From the NCBI GenBank assembly GCA_964036665.1, contig OZ038532.1:620001-684000 (forward strand): a stretch of DNA of 64,000 nt, given 5' to 3'. Shown one piece after another: positions 31,946 to 46,960 of the stretch (the first letter of the stretch is position 1; each line of letters opens with the position of its first letter). Below the pieces are notes generated by a model. The model saw only the letters and a program-made list of their open reading frames with translations. It was not told the origin of the DNA and ran no database searches. Source of the DNA: Gordius sp. MW1. Its lineage: Eukaryota; Nematomorpha; Gordioida; Gordea; Gordiidae. Made by a program: the position numbers and the translations under genes.

Positions 31946-34576
31946 CCAAAGGTCGTACCAACATAGAGCTACGCCAAACGTTCATATTGCCTCCGGGAGT
32001 TAGCCAGGCGATGGCTCCTTTCAAATCCAAATCTCCCAGCAGTACCCCACAAACTCCCGCCTCCTTTTTATCCTCTTTAGGTTTGAGTAGCAGCTCTACC
32101 GGCCCTATAACCAAGGTATTTAGCAGAGACTATAGATATAGTATGACGGTTAGTTAGCGGTTATTAGTAGGTACTCTTAAGTTGACTATACTTGGTCGAT
32201 ATTTAAATTGTCCTGCAATCAAAATTAAAACATTACAGTGAATGTGGCATTAAACCTTTTTACAAAGAATATTAGTGCGACGAAAAATTATTTTTGATAC
32301 GTATTTTAAATTGAAATAAAGCAAATTTGTTGTTATTTGAATTTTAGGAGGCATGTAAAATGATTTATGGTTTGGATTTGGGTTACAACGGTAATATTAA
32401 AGCGCTAAATGAGATTAGTTATTTAAAAGTTTAACAACCAAAGTTCTAAATATCTTCGAACCACACTCTGTATTCCAGATTCGAGAAAAAACGCCTCGAT
32501 CAACACCCTGGCGTATAAACTCCTCGACGAGTTACACACCAGAAAGGAGAAAAACACCCAGTACCCCGTCCACACCTCCCTACCAATATTCCGCTTATTA
32601 CGATAGCGCTGCAGCTTCTCGCATCCCAAGGAAAAGTAGCGACGGTAAAATCAATATTATATCTTCTTTTTTTAAGTAATTTTAGGGGATCTCGCGTTTT
32701 TTATTATACACCCTGTATTTGTCAAAACGCTGTGCTTATTTTATAAATTGTTGTAAAAGCTTTCAATGGTTTTGGATTAAGAAAACACAATTTATATACA
32801 ATATACCGTATTCTTTTTCACGAATCATTATGAATATACCGGCTAGTTAAGAGCCGCCATAGACATGGCCGTAGCCAGCATTGGAATTAGAGGGAGGGCA
32901 ATAATGATTTAGGGAGGGGCAAAATGATCATTTTTTCAAAATTTTAGCAATAATTTTAAATTTCAACAAATTTTTGGATTTCTTGGCTACGCCCATGGCC
33001 ATAGATCTTGTATAAAATAATTCATTTTAAAAAATTACCGAGACTGAATTCTTTTTAGAACGGAATAATCAGACTGAGCGTTGAAGGTATTATTTTTTGT
33101 TGTCACTCAGGTACTGGTAGTCGAGCTAGTAGCAAACCGAGCAGCAAGGCTTCTTCCCGTATAAGCAGTCGACCACAATCGCCGGTCCCCGCCTTAGCAT
33201 CTTTGCCCATCAGGTAGTTGTTACAAGTAGTAAAAAAGGAGGTTTTCCTTTGCCAACTTCGCAAATTGAAATTTGATAATTCTGTTTGAGATTTAAGGAA
33301 ATTTCAAACCTCGTCTTAAGATTTTTTAACGTTTTAGATTTTATATCGCCCAATTATTCGGGGGATTAATCATATATGCAATGGCTCAATAATTTTTTGT
33401 CAAATTTTAACATGTTAGTTTATATTTTTTCTTTAAATTTATTAGGTATATGATACATAATATTAAAGGAATAAATAAAAAAAGTATTTTCAAATTTGAC
33501 GAGCCAAACGCCTTGTGTCTATCGGAAAATAAATACCAAATTATTAAGTACTAAAATACTTTATTAAATATCTAACAAAAGGGAAACATTTACGAGAAAG
33601 TAAGTAGTAAAGAAGTGTAAAAACACTTTTTAATATAATTGCGAGCTAATCGAAATAAGACATTAAGTCAATTAACATTTAGTGGTGAATCCGCGAGCTA
33701 GATGTGAGAAAACAATTAGGTCTATTAACGTAGCGAAGTAGTATGTCGCGAGATATAAGATAATAGAAATGAGTCAATCAAAGTTTCGAAGTGAACGTAG
33801 TTTAATATGGCGCGAGCAATCAAATAAGCAGTAGTGGTTACTACATGTAACCATAAACTACATAGACTGCTCATCACGGTATAGAATGTGTGTGTGTTTT
33901 TCCGCCATTTTGATGAACACTACCGTCCTATATCACATAATGGCGTTTTGCGCTGTGCCGTTTTGTTCGAACAGGAGAGGTAAAGAAAAAAGGTGATTCC
34001 ATAAATAAGTAAAATATTACAAAATATATGATATTTTTAAAAATTTTATTACTGACACATTTCATAAAAATTAAAAATGTAAAAACTGTAATGATATTTA
34101 AAATTTTTAAAAATATCATATATTTTGTAATATCTTAATCTTACTTATTTATGGAATCAAAACCTTTTTTCTTTACCTCTCCTGTTTGAACAAAACGGCA
34201 CAGCGCAAAACGCCATTATGTGATATAGGACGGTAGTGTTCATCAAAATGGAGGCAAATTTCACACACAATTTGCCATATGGAACATATGACATGGGCAG
34301 TCTATGTAGTCTATGCATGTAACATGAAGATTTATAATTATATCATTTCCCTACTAAAATACCGTCGTTTTATAATCCTATTCCTTCAGGTCTCACACTC
34401 CAACCACGCACATAGTATCTAGCGGTTACGGACAATTAACACCCACGCCTAAGCATCAATCCTCGGGCACTAGTGGAGTTTTTGAAAACGGAGCTAAATC
34501 AACCCCTAGCACGGGCAACTGTAAAAGGAAAGGGTGTAAAAAGTCCAAATACCCCAAACCCCCCTCCCACTTTTAG
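31946..34576 (+). CDS. shot: Spectraplakin (shot/MACF1/dystonin-type) C-terminus, last four coding exons
   Basis: Exons 31946-32115, 32479-32644, 33111-33213 and 34390-34576 splice in phase (GT-AG) to give 208 residues and a stop. The first begins KGRTNIELRQTFILPPGVSQ, the conserved end of the GAS2 microtubule-binding domain and its following linker. It is followed by a Ser/Thr/Pro-rich tail. Exon 2 has REKTPRSTPW and SRIPRKSS, an SxIP motif with basic neighbours that in this family binds EB1 at microtubule plus ends. Exon 3 is a Ser/Arg repeat (GSRASSKPSSKASSRISSRP), matching the GSR repeats of family members. Spectraplakins crosslink actin and microtubules. The final exon ends in a basic Cys-containing stretch (NCKRKGCKKSKYPKPPSHF). 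Actin-binding, plakin, spectrin and EF-hand parts lie upstream, outside recognisable range. Introns 2 and 3 contain small transposons. Confidence 0.9.
32863..32999. mobile_element. CGTAGCCAG-family small transposon in a spectraplakin intron
   Basis: Ends CATGGCCGTAGCCAG and CTTGGCTACGCCCATG are inverted. The interior GGCAATAATGATTTAGGGAG and GGGGCAAAATGATCATTTTT is shared with the copies at 38862 and (reversed) 62418. Confidence 0.85.
33841..34324. mobile_element. Palindromic (foldback) MITE of about 484 bp in the last spectraplakin intron
   Basis: The left arm runs from CTACATGTAACCATAAACTAC to GATATTTTTAAAAATTTTAT; the right arm is its near-complete reverse complement ending CTATGTAGTCTATGCATGTA. 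The arms include AACACTACCGTCCTATATCA and GTGCCGTTTTGTTCGAACAG and are about 95% alike by eye, so the element can fold on itself almost entirely. Confidence 0.88.
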
Positions 34577-36690
34577 TTCTTCCAAAAAGCGATTAACCAG
34601 CGGAGCACACCTTCTTCGTCTAAATAAGGATCCTTTCGGCCTTTAAAGGGGGCCTTTTGTTTTATTGCACCGCCGCTCAACTATTTTTTTTTATTTTTTG
34701 CATGTACTTTTAAATCATGTAAATATATATTAAACGCACGAAAAATTATTATTACTATTATTATTGATTACAATACAGGCGAAGCGATTTATAAGAAATT
34801 TTAGCTTAGGCTTATATGATTCGGCTATACTAATTTACGTTTGTAATTACTATTTTTATCGTTGTGAATTTTATTTAAACAAACAATTCTTTAATGTCAT
34901 ACGTTTTATGTAATTTTATGGCATTCCATATTTTATACAACAAACACCTGTAATTTTATCAATTCTACATTACTAATCATGTAATGCTTCAAAATAAATG
35001 CATTTATTATGCAAGTTTTATTAAAAAAATTATATATATGAATAGAGGCGTGAAAGTTAATTTAAATTACGAATTTGTTAAGTAGTCTAAGAGTGTTTAA
35101 TATATAGGTATTAATACATATTTTGTGAAGATGAATGAAATGAATAAAAAAGTTACATATTTTTAATATTTGGAAGACATTCCAAATTAGCCATTGAATT
35201 ATATTTATAAATAGTAATGTCGATTGTCTGTCATATGGAAAAGGATTCGCGATTATTATGGAAGAGCAACGAAATTTGGTTCCCTCCTTTTAAATAATTT
35301 TTAGCCTCGGGGCCAAAGGTTATGAGAGTGGTTGTCGCAATGTGGCAAAAAATATAGTTTTGTTCAGTTCCGAGTATTTTGAAATTTTAGGAGCCTCGGC
35401 TGTAGAGAGAGGATCTTTGTTTTAGTTAGATTGGGCGAATGTCGCAAGCCAAACAAAGTCCTTTTGCCAATGTGCTAAAATTTGTGCATGTGCGTAACCA
35501 GGAGATAAATGATTTAAAGAGAATTTTTAAATTTTGACCACAGTTTTAAACGATTTTTTTAAATTAGGGGGGAAGGAGGGCTAGACAGCTGCCCTTCCCC
35601 GCCTTCGCCTGGCTACGCCCATGTATAGGCGTCTTAAATTAAAAACCTTTTGTATATTATTAACTCAAATCATAAATTTACTTAATAAATAAGTCTTATA
35701 ATTTACTAGTTCCTTCATATTAATTACTAAGTTTAAGTTTATTTTAAGAGTACCTAGTCCAATTCCAAATGGAACGAGAATTATAATTCAAATTAATTTT
35801 ATAAGGGCACAATAGCTCATTTTAAACTTTGTTTTAACAGCTCTTTGCATGAATTAGGTTTTTAAAATTGTTCTTTTCTAATAATATTTTTGAAATATAT
35901 TAATTTCGTTTACCTTTCTGTTCGCTTAAAGTTATGGAATCAAAACAAAACACATTCATTGGGTTATCTCTAAAACCTGATCTAAAACCGTTTTATTCTA
36001 ATAGCACAATATCGAGTAAGAATTTGGCCTTAAAGATAAATTTATATATTCTTAAACTAAAATTAAGGGGAACTCAAAATTTGTATTTTTGTAAAGTAAA
36101 AATATAGCTATGGTTGGAAGGCGCTAAAATTTACTTTACAAAACAAGGGCTTTATGAATCCCCCCTAACTATAGGTTTACATGGAGAACTGGATTAAATG
36201 ATTGAGCTTCGGGCTCGGGGGCCTGCTCATGGCAAACTCAAAACAGATCATAGCCAAGAAATTATAAAATCAATTTACCCAACTATGATTTAAAGATATA
36301 TAGCTATACTTACAACCCCTCTTCACTGTGATTTTTTAATGGAAATTGTTGCATTTTATTCTTTTTTTAATATATACATGCAAGAACAAAAATATATTTA
36401 AAAAGGAAAAACTACTTTATTTTATATCGAAATAATTTGAAGATCTTTATAAAAATTAAAATTAGTCATAGGTTTTAGCAGGATAAACGATTCTTATCTA
36501 GTAATAAATTAAGGTTGTTCATGTTTCTAAAGCAATTCCACTCATAAATATTAACTATATAAATTATTTAAATTATACGATTTAACAAAGATGTTCGCGA
36601 TTTTCGAGCTCGGGTCAATCTTGGCCAAATAAAAAACATAAACGTCTACTAAATTTAAGGTTGCAAATAATTTATTCGATCGAATTGATT
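34577..36690. other. Spectraplakin 3' region and intergenic DNA
   Basis: It contains the probable 3'UTR (a possible AATAAA at 34993). A dispersed block at about 35110-35440 is shared with 56225-56520, and a CGTAGCCAGG transposon end lies at 35565-35623. The rest is AT-rich without coding signal. Confidence 0.5.
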
Positions 36691-36695
36691 ATATC

Positions 36696-38510
<1,815 letters not shown>

Positions 38511-38861
38511 CTGTAAAATGAAAAGGAAGAGTTTTCAAAGCAAGGAGCATTAAGCAAATCATGTATTAGTCGCGTCATTATTGAAGTTTAATCGAAATAC
38601 TAACGCCCAAGGAACTGCTAATATATAAATTTTGTAAAATGTAATTAATAATATAATGTGACGAAGTATCAATACCAATCACCAAATCATTACGTGTCTT
38701 ATAACAAATAGGTATAAAATGCGACATTGATTGTTATGTAATATTGCAAAAAAATATTACAACAAATACATTTATACTATTAAAAACTGTACTGGTTTTT
38801 TTATAATTACAATTTATTTTGAAATATCTTCATTTCATAGTTTTAATACTATGGTTCTATG

Positions 38862-39014
38862 CATGGGCGTAGCCAGTATTGGAATTAGAGGAGGCAATAA
38901 TGATTTAGGGAGGGGCAAAATGATCATTTTTTGAAATACTAGCCATAATTTTAATAAATGTAAACAAAATCATAGATTTAGAAGGGGGCAGCAGCCCCCC
39001 TAGCTACGTTCATG
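38862..39014. mobile_element. CATGGGCGTAGCCAG-family small transposon
   Basis: Complete copy of about 153 bp: CATGGGCGTAGCCAG ... CCCCCCTAGCTACGTTCATG. The interior matches the copy at 32863. Confidence 0.85.
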
Positions 39015-40828
39015 GTTCTAATTTACATTTTAATTAAATATGTGTAGGTATTAACTGTGCTTGAAAAGCCCAATCAATCAATTAAATAGGTTGTAGTGCT
39101 TCAATTAATACCATCATATACAATGTAATGGATTTTACGGATAAAATTTAGATACCGTTTAATCTATAGTTCGGCTCCTCTACCTGCCTAAAACAATAAT
39201 GCGCACCGCTACTTAGCTGAATGGAAAACCCGGGGTTTTCTAAACCCAAGCCTGAGGTTTTAGGTTAGGTTGTTTTAAAACCTCGAGGTTTTAAGCCTAC
39301 CTAACCTAAAACCTTTTAGGCTTAGCATGGGTTTTGCATCCACCCAAGGGTTCCCCAACGTCCCTACCTAAAATTTTGGGGCAAGATTCAAACTCTAGCC
39401 CAAAACATTAGGTCGGAACGAAATGCAAAACCCCGAGAGGTATGGTTTTTATATCCTAATATTTCGGCTGAATGACGGTCACTAAGCAATTTTATAAAAT
39501 AAATTCTTAATTATCATTTGTTTTAATTTAAAAAATAAATTAAAATAATATTGTATCCTAATATCAATATATAAAATAATAATATCAAATAAATACTCTA
39601 CTATATTGTAATAAAAAATGTAAATGTATTATATCGGTTTTGGCCATCTATAAACTATTTTAATTTAGATTAACACATTATATCCTTATCTTATACCACG
39701 CATGTAGTAGTAGCACAGCACCATACCATATAACTCCCCCCCCCCTTCTCTTTCCCTTCTCACACAACCCAGCCTATAATGCGAGCATGGGGATACCCTT
39801 GCTCCAAAATATTCACACCCAAAGAGCAAGGCAGTCGCCTTGCTCCAACCCTGCTCTACTCCGGGCCATCCCTGTTCCCAACCCCGTTCCAACCCCACAT
39901 AACCCAAATATTATTTTGTATGGGAGGCGATGCGCTACTATGCTATGGCGCATACATATCCATATGCATAAGTTGGGGAGGGAGGAGAAGGGGAGAGTGC
40001 GTGCTGTGCTGCTACAAGCTATGCATAAGCTATGCAGTAGTTAAGAGTGAATAAACATTACTTACATGGCGTTTAGATGAATTAGCTAATTTAGATTTTA
40101 CCTGATTATTTTCCCTTAATTTAACCCTCCAATGTACTTATAGAAATTCCAACCCTGAAGTGACTTATGGGGTTTGTAGGACCCCATTCTTAAAATGATC
40201 ATAATTTTAAAACTAATAGAGTAACACGTCTCAAATTTTAAATTAAGTTTATTAAAGCCTCTTATAGGTTTGTAAAAAAATTAATTTAATTATAAATACT
40301 AATTTTAAATTTATATGCAATTTACCAAACACTAAGAAAATGAATAAAAATCAAAATGACATGTTTTATTTTTGTAATGGAGACCAAACAGTTAGTAGAA
40401 ATATAAAAAGCAAATGTTTTTTTTTTAAAAGAAGGTTTGAATAATATAAAAAACATGCATCCATGATAAAATGATTATACAGGAAAAAATTAAGACTCTA
40501 AAATCACTATTATCATCAAAAAAGACATTAATAAGTTCTTAGGTAAATAATTAATTATTAAGCCGTAACCGATTATCGGAAGGTAGTAAACAATTAAATT
40601 TTTACATATTGGTTATTTTTTAAGTTTTAACAATATATTGTCGCCATCAAGTTGTCTCTCTTTTAGACTTTGAATTTAAAACATAAAAACATCTAATAAA
40701 AATGCCAATATTTGCGAAGATATCATCAATAAGTATAAAATTAAAACCACTTGATCAAATAGCCAAATTAATATATTACACCGCCTTCACAGCACGCAGG
40801 CACCATATTTATTAACAACTAGCTGACC

Positions 40829-42432
40829 CGGCAAACGTTGTTTTGCCATATTAAAAATATTTTAAAAAAAAATTAAAAAATTTAAATAAGAAAATTTAAA
40901 ACTACGAAAAAGCAAACGTTGTTTTGCCATATTAAAAATATTTAAAAAAAAAAATAAAAAATTTAAATAAGAAAATTTAAAACTACCAAAAAAAAATTTA
41001 AAAACTCAACTAAACGAAAAATAACAAATAATTGATATTTTTAAGGGAGGTTAAAAACACAAAATTTTACCTCAATAATGTTCGAATTCAAATTTTCATG
41101 AAGCAAATTTTTTTTAAGTCAAATTTACCTATAATCAAAAAAAAATATCGCGCCTGGCCTTTATGATCAAATATAAACAAAAGGCGGATACGGATACGCA
41201 TATAGGTTATTTAACGAAAAATAACAAATAATTGATATCTTTAAGGGTGGTTAAAAACACAAAATTTTACCTCAATAATGTTCGAATTTAAATTTTCATG
41301 AAGCAAATTTTTTAAGTCAAATTTACCTATAATCATGGGCGTAGCCAGGTTTTGGATTAGGGGGGGGGCAAAACGTTTAAAAGTTCAATTAGAGGGGGGC
41401 AAAACATAAATTTTTTAATGTTTTTGCATTGAAAAAAATTTGGTTTCGCAAATTAGGGGGGGGGGGGGGGCAGCCAAGGATTTCAATACAAAAACCCTTA
41501 AAAATTAAAAAAAAATTATGTTTTGCCCCACCCCCTAATTAGCCAGGCAGGCGGGGGCAGGGGGCGCGGCTGCCCCCCCCCCCTATTTGAACTTAACTCC
41601 AATTAATACAGATGCTTATTAGCGAATTTACACAAAAATAAAAGATCACTATGGAAATCGTCAAATCTAACACATACACGGATCAATGCCATCCAATTAG
41701 ATTTTAACGCGTTTTCTTTTTAATATTTTATTTACCAATGTATTTTACCCATGTGATTATTTATTTGTTTAAAAAAAATTGTTTTGGTAAAATAAAATTT
41801 AAATTACGGTTGCATGAAAATTTTTGGATAGTCGAGACCTTTTTTTTTTTTTGCTCTCAGGAAAATTGTTGGGTAGTCAAGACCTTTTTTTTTTAATCTG
41901 CCCCCCCCCCCCTAATTCAAAACCTGGGTACGCCCATGGATATATCAACATTTATTGGCACTTTGTTTAAAGTATTTTCATTTTTCTCCTTGTTTAACGT
42001 GCAAAAAATTACAAAATTAGATTTTTTAATTTATTTAGCCACGCAGGAGGGGGGGGGACACGACCGTCCTATAATAATAATAATAATTGAAGCAAAAAAT
42101 GGCTTTGATAGTCGTAAAAAGTTTTCATTTTCCGCAACACATGCCTACTGCATTTATCACCAGACTACCTACACGATAGATAGATAAGATACGCAGCAGT
42201 ACGTGATGAGGACGTTTGATTGACGTTCGAAACAGCGTCAAAACGCATAAAACCCAATATCTCAAAAACTACTTGACCGATTTGGCTGGAACATATCTTA
42301 AAACACGCTCCGGAGTGGCGGGAATAAACTGTGAAATTTTGAGCCAAATCGGTCTGGTAGTTCTCCAAAAAAGGTGGCGCCATACATATATACACACACA
42401 CATATATACATAGTTTCATTTTTATATATAAG
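40829..42432 (-). mobile_element. Helentron-like (Helitron-class) non-autonomous element with a nested insertion
   Basis: One end reads CTAGCTGACCCGGCAAACGT followed by TGTTTTGCC. The other (minus-strand start) is CTTATATATAAAAATGAAAC, with the internal block GAGAACTACCAGACCGATTT and ATGCGTTTTGACGCTGTTTC. These two ends are the usual termini of Helentron-type elements in invertebrates (recalled, not searched). A duplicated block (AACAAATAATTGATAT..., about 41029 and 41222) and a CATGGGCGTAGCCAGG element (41334-41939) are nested inside. Confidence 0.6.
41334..41939. mobile_element. Nested CGTAGCCAGG-family elements with long G and C runs
   Basis: It starts CATGGGCGTAGCCAGG (41334) and ends AAACCTGGGTACGCCCATGG (41939), with extra G12-13 and C9-12 runs inside, and appears to be two overlapping copies. 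Confidence 0.7.
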
Positions 42433-43289
42433 ATAACTATAATTACTGCATAGCTTGAAGCAGTACAGTACGCTACTACGCACTATCCCTTACCCCTCCC
42501 TCCCTAACTTATGCATATGGATATGTATGCGTCATAGCATAGTAGCGCATCGCCTCCCATACAAAATAATATTTGGGTTATGTGGGGTTGGAACGGGGTT
42601 GGGAACAGGGATGGCCCGGAGTAGAGCAGGGTTGGAGCAAGGCGACTGCCTTGCTCTTTGGGTGTGAATATTTTGGAGCAAGGGTATCCCCATGCTCGCA
42701 TTAAACGCTGGGTTGTATGAGAGGGGAAAGAGAAGGGGGGGGGGGGTTATATGGTATGGTGCTGTGCTGTGCTACTACTACATGCGTGGTATAAGATAAG
42801 GATATAATGTGTTAATCTAAATTAAAATAGTTTATAGATGGCCAAAACCGATATAATACATTTACATTTTTTATTACAATATAGTAGAGTATTTATTTGA
42901 TATTATTATTTTATATATTGATATTAGGATACAATATTATTTTAATTTATTTTTTAAATCAAAACAAATGATAATTAAGAATTTATTTTATAAAATTGCT
43001 TAGTGACCGTCATTCAGCCGAAATATTAGGATATAAAAACCATACCTTATGAATGGAGTCCCAAGGTGACCTGACATTGGGGTTTCTAGGGGTTTTGCAT
43101 TTCGTTCCGACCTAATGTTTTGGGCCCAAAATTTTAGGTAGGGACGTTGGGGAACCCTTAGGTGGATGCAAAACCCATGCTAAACCTAATAGGTTTAAGG
43201 TTAGGTTGGTTTAAAACCTCGAGGTTTTCAAACAACCTAACCTTGGGCGAACCTCGGGTCCGCCCCACCGAAGGTTTTCCCCACAACTA

Positions 43290-45335
43290 GTACCAAAAGA
43301 AATATTACATGTTTTGCTAATAGTTATAATTTTTGTTAAAAAATAAACATATTTCATTAATTTTGGTGAAATTTAGATTTTTGTAGGTGGACTTACATTG
43401 GTTTTTGTAATAGATTTTTTAATAACTAATTTCTTTTTCTGGTGGGTATAAATTAACTTAGAAGCGCCTTTTAAAAATTATTCTAAGTTATATATATATT
43501 TAAAAAGGTAAATGAATGGACAACTTGTTGTTGTGATACAAATATAACCGAGTAATTAAAAATAATGGATTGGAATAGTATAGGAATTTACAATTTCCTG
43601 ATTTTCCGCTTTATATAAAAAAATTTTTGGGGTCGGGTGTAATGGTGGTAATTTTTTCAATTTGTTAATGGTGTTAGAAGTGCCCACGACGCCCATAATA
43701 TGATATATAGATTTTGTTTTTAATGGGATTTCACTATACCTCGATGCGGTTCAATATTTAGCTTAATACATTTGGTTCCTATTATATTTAAATAATTAGT
43801 GAATCATTGGATTATCAGGTCTAATATTTCTCCTATTTATAATGTCTCCATTTAAAAAAAACAAGCATCATGCTGTTAAAATTTGTATTATACCAAAAAG
43901 TTAAAATTCCTATTTCATTTTAAAATCGCTATAAAGTAAGTAGTTATATTATCATGTCCAATAGTTCTTCATTTATTCTAAAAATTTATATTTACAAAAT
44001 AGGCATTAATTTGGAAAATTACCCGGAAATTCCTTTATGAATTTTTTGATTCCCCTTAAATATTCCTTTTTGTTTATATAAATTATATGTTATAATAACT
44101 ATACGTTCAGGCTATTTAATTTTTAGGCAATATTAAAACATCTGGTTTATTTGATTAAAATAATCACATATTAAGTAATCAGATTATCAAATATAATACT
44201 GCTTGATTTATTTAAGGCCTGTATTTAAAAGACACACATTTTGATGCCATAAGTTTCAGTGCAGGCGCGTAGCCTTCTCAAGGGGGGAGGAAGCTGCCAA
44301 ACAATCTTATTTGTAATTAAAAATAAAGAATATGCAACTTAAAAGTAGAGATTAAATCAAAAATTTTCGAAAATATAACAAAATTAATGTTTGAAATTTA
44401 AAATCATCATTTTGGGCCCGATAGTTCGGACAGCTTCAGTAAATTGGGCATGAGCGGGCCCTGGCAGATAATTTATAAACCGTGATGGGTTCTGGCAGAA
44501 AGTCTTAGACATATATGATAAATGAGAAAGGTATTTATTCTTTATATAAAATCTGGAAGGTCATAATAAACAGTCATTCGATTTTTCATTTGCCCATATA
44601 TTGTCATTTTGAGATTTAACTTGAAGTAGGAGCATTATCGATGTTTTGTTAATATTGTTTAATCATTCCCATGATATCTTGACATTCTACATTTTTGATA
44701 AGCCTTTGATCTCCTGCTCATGGAAAAACTACAATCATTGATGCATGTGGTGTTGGAAAGGCAAAAGATTATGGTTAAAGTTTTTTCCCGAAAATTTAAT
44801 TTAAAAATATAAGCTTTTAATGTATTTATAAGTGTCTTGTAGGACTCTGAACAAACTATAAATACTTTTTAAGGAAATATTTTATTTAATCGATTTTTTT
44901 TTGCTGCTACGCCTCTGATCCTCAGCATTGTTTATAACTAAAGGTTAGATGTTTTCATCTACATCATTGGACAAATTCAAGGTATCATATAGAGATTAGT
45001 ATCGATGGCTTAAAAATTTTTTATATATAGAATAGTATATTTAAAGATAACCATACAAATATTTATTTTAATAATTAATTCTTAATTAGGTATGGATATG
45101 CACATGTTTTGTCTATATATGCTCAGTTAAGGACTTAAAAAATAAACCATATTATCTATAACAATTGAAATATATATAAAATTAATTATTACATTAAAAA
45201 TAATCGCTTAGTTAACTACATACTAGCAATGGCAGGGTCTGGTGTTTTCACGGGTACACAAATAAATTCCGAAATATTATATGGTCAAATATATAGGCTT
45301 TTTTTTAAAGATTAAAAATGACATGTGTATAATAT
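43290..45335. other. AT-rich intergenic stretch
   Basis: No coding frame is supported. GCAGGCGCGTAGCCTTCTCA at 44265 may be a worn end of the CGTAGCCAGG family. Confidence 0.5.
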
Positions 45336-46647
45336 CTTTTAAGTAGTGTTGTAAATGAACGCGTTCAAATTTTTTGAAAAAATTGATGAACGGCATTCCT
45401 TGTTTTGTGAACTTTGAACGTGAACGCGTTCCTTTTTTGATGAACGCGTTCGAATTTAACGTTCGTTCAAATTTAAAAACCTTTTTTATTTTTATTTATT
45501 TAAAAATTAATGTTAATCCGAATTTTTAACAAAAAAGTCTTATATTTTTTAATCAGCTGTTTCCTATTACCTATTTCAAAATACTTTTTACATACCTAAC
45601 GTGCAAAAGAAGATAAGATTGAAGTTAATTAATTTGATATTATTAATTATAGTTTAATTTTTAGGTTAATAGGGACAATCATAATATTATATCGTCGTCA
45701 TCTTCAGATTCTGAATATTTAAAATCAGCAGATGAGTTGACATTGCCATGGCCAAAATATGAAAAATATTTTTCACTCGTTTCATTAAAGGATCGAATTT
45801 ACTAATTACCAAATGTAAAATGTGTCGAAAAAGTATTATTTCTGTATCAAGGAGCTCAAGCTCAAATCTAAAAAGACACCTTATGGTAACATTATTATAT
45901 ATATAAGTATATATCTTAGATACAAATTTTAATACCTTTTTAAATATAAAGGATACTTGTATTTTTTGTTAAATTATAGTATCTTAAATACAAAAAGATC
46001 AATATCTTCTTTCAGCTATTATACATCCAATGTTCAAGCTTCAATGGCCTTGGATTAAACTTCGAGAAAATGAACCTATAAAGAATAAACCTTTAGTGTT
46101 ATCGAAAAAAGGGATTGAAACCCCTAGAATTGATAATGTAAGAACTGTCAATTCCGAGATATCATGTTTTTTACGAGGAAGTAGAGGGCGGATTGGGGGA
46201 TGATATCTTATCGCAATTTTGTTAAGCGAGGGACAAAACATTAAATGTTTTTAATAAATTTCCTGCTTTAAAATTTTTTTTATTAAGTATAATACTCCAA
46301 TCCCCCCATCTGCTCCTGTGGAGCGGGTTTTTAATATAGCTAATGCTGTATTAACTGTCAAGCGTTCCTGCTTATCAGACGACAATTTTGAAAAACAATT
46401 ATTATTGAAAATCAATAAGAAAATTTTTTTATATAAATAATCTTTATATTCGCTCTAATAGAATATATTGATTTATAATTATATTGTCGTAATAAAGCCA
46501 TTATTTTTTATCATAGCTATTTATTGTATTAAAAAATATAAGACATTTATTTATATTAAATTGAATTTTGAAAAAATTCATCATAAAATTTTGAACGAAC
46601 GTGAACGCATTCGATTTTTTTTAAATTTTCACAACACTACTTTTAAG
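45336..46647 (+). mobile_element. Deleted hAT transposon with 8-bp target duplication
   Basis: CTTTTAAG flanks both sides (45336-45343 and 46640-46647). The termini TAGTGTTGTAAA and TTTTCACAACACTA are inverted. Subterminal regions are filled with GAACGCGTTC-type motifs. Inside are traces of a BED finger (CKMCRKSIISV ... SNLKRHLM, about 45820-45890), a middle piece (HPMFKLQWPWIKLREN, 46025-46075) and the hAT dimerisation motif IPPSAPVERVFNIANAVLT (46295-46350), in different frames. About 1.3 kb remains, so most of the transposase was deleted. Confidence 0.88.
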
Positions 46648-46671
46648 TTGTTTATTAGTGTCTTAAAATCT

Positions 46672-46960
46672 TATATATAAAAATGAAACTATGTGTGTAT
46701 GTATGTGTGTATGTATGGCGCCACTTTTTTTGGAGAACTACCAGACCGATTTGGCTCAAAATTTCACAGTTTATTCCCCACACTCCGGAGCGTGTTTTAA
46801 GATATGTTCCAGCCAAATCGGGTTTTATGCGTTTTGACGTTGTATCGCACGTCAATCAAACGCCCTGCCCTCATCACGTACTGCTGCGTATCTTATCTAT
46901 CGTGTAGGGTAGGTAGTGTGATAAATGCAGTAGGCATGTGTTGCGGAAAATGAAGGCCCC
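46672..46960 (+). mobile_element. Helentron-like 5' end, second copy
   Basis: CTTATATATAAAAATGAAAC then GGAGAACTACCAGACCGATT and the GTGTTTTAAGATATGTTCCA block match the minus-strand sequence at 42118-42432. The continuation into the 46952 repeat shows that it is truncated. Confidence 0.7.

Larger units (their letters stand above)
39225..43285. repeat. Large inverted repeat with arms of about 820 bp (39225-40040 and 42440-43285)
   Basis: The arms are reverse complements at about 95% identity by eye. Both contain GGTTAGGTTG/AACCTCGAGGTTTT motifs at the outer ends, an AT-rich middle, a C run before TTCTCTTTCCC, and a GC-rich inner part with AGAGCAAGGCAGTCGCCTTG and GGGAGGCGATGCGCTACTAT. The centre (2.4 kb) holds a Helentron-like insertion and a CGTAGCCAGG element. 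The arms' open frames are mirror images and show no recognisable domain. Confidence 0.88.

Noticed and set aside
32423-32629. Minus-strand open frame of 68 aa
   Set aside because: Shadow of the plus-strand spectraplakin exon 32479-32644, which has splice borders and family motifs.
39779-40054. 91-aa open frame with mirror at 42504-42701
   Set aside because: Lies in the arms of the large inverted repeat; no domain, and the pair is explained by the palindrome.
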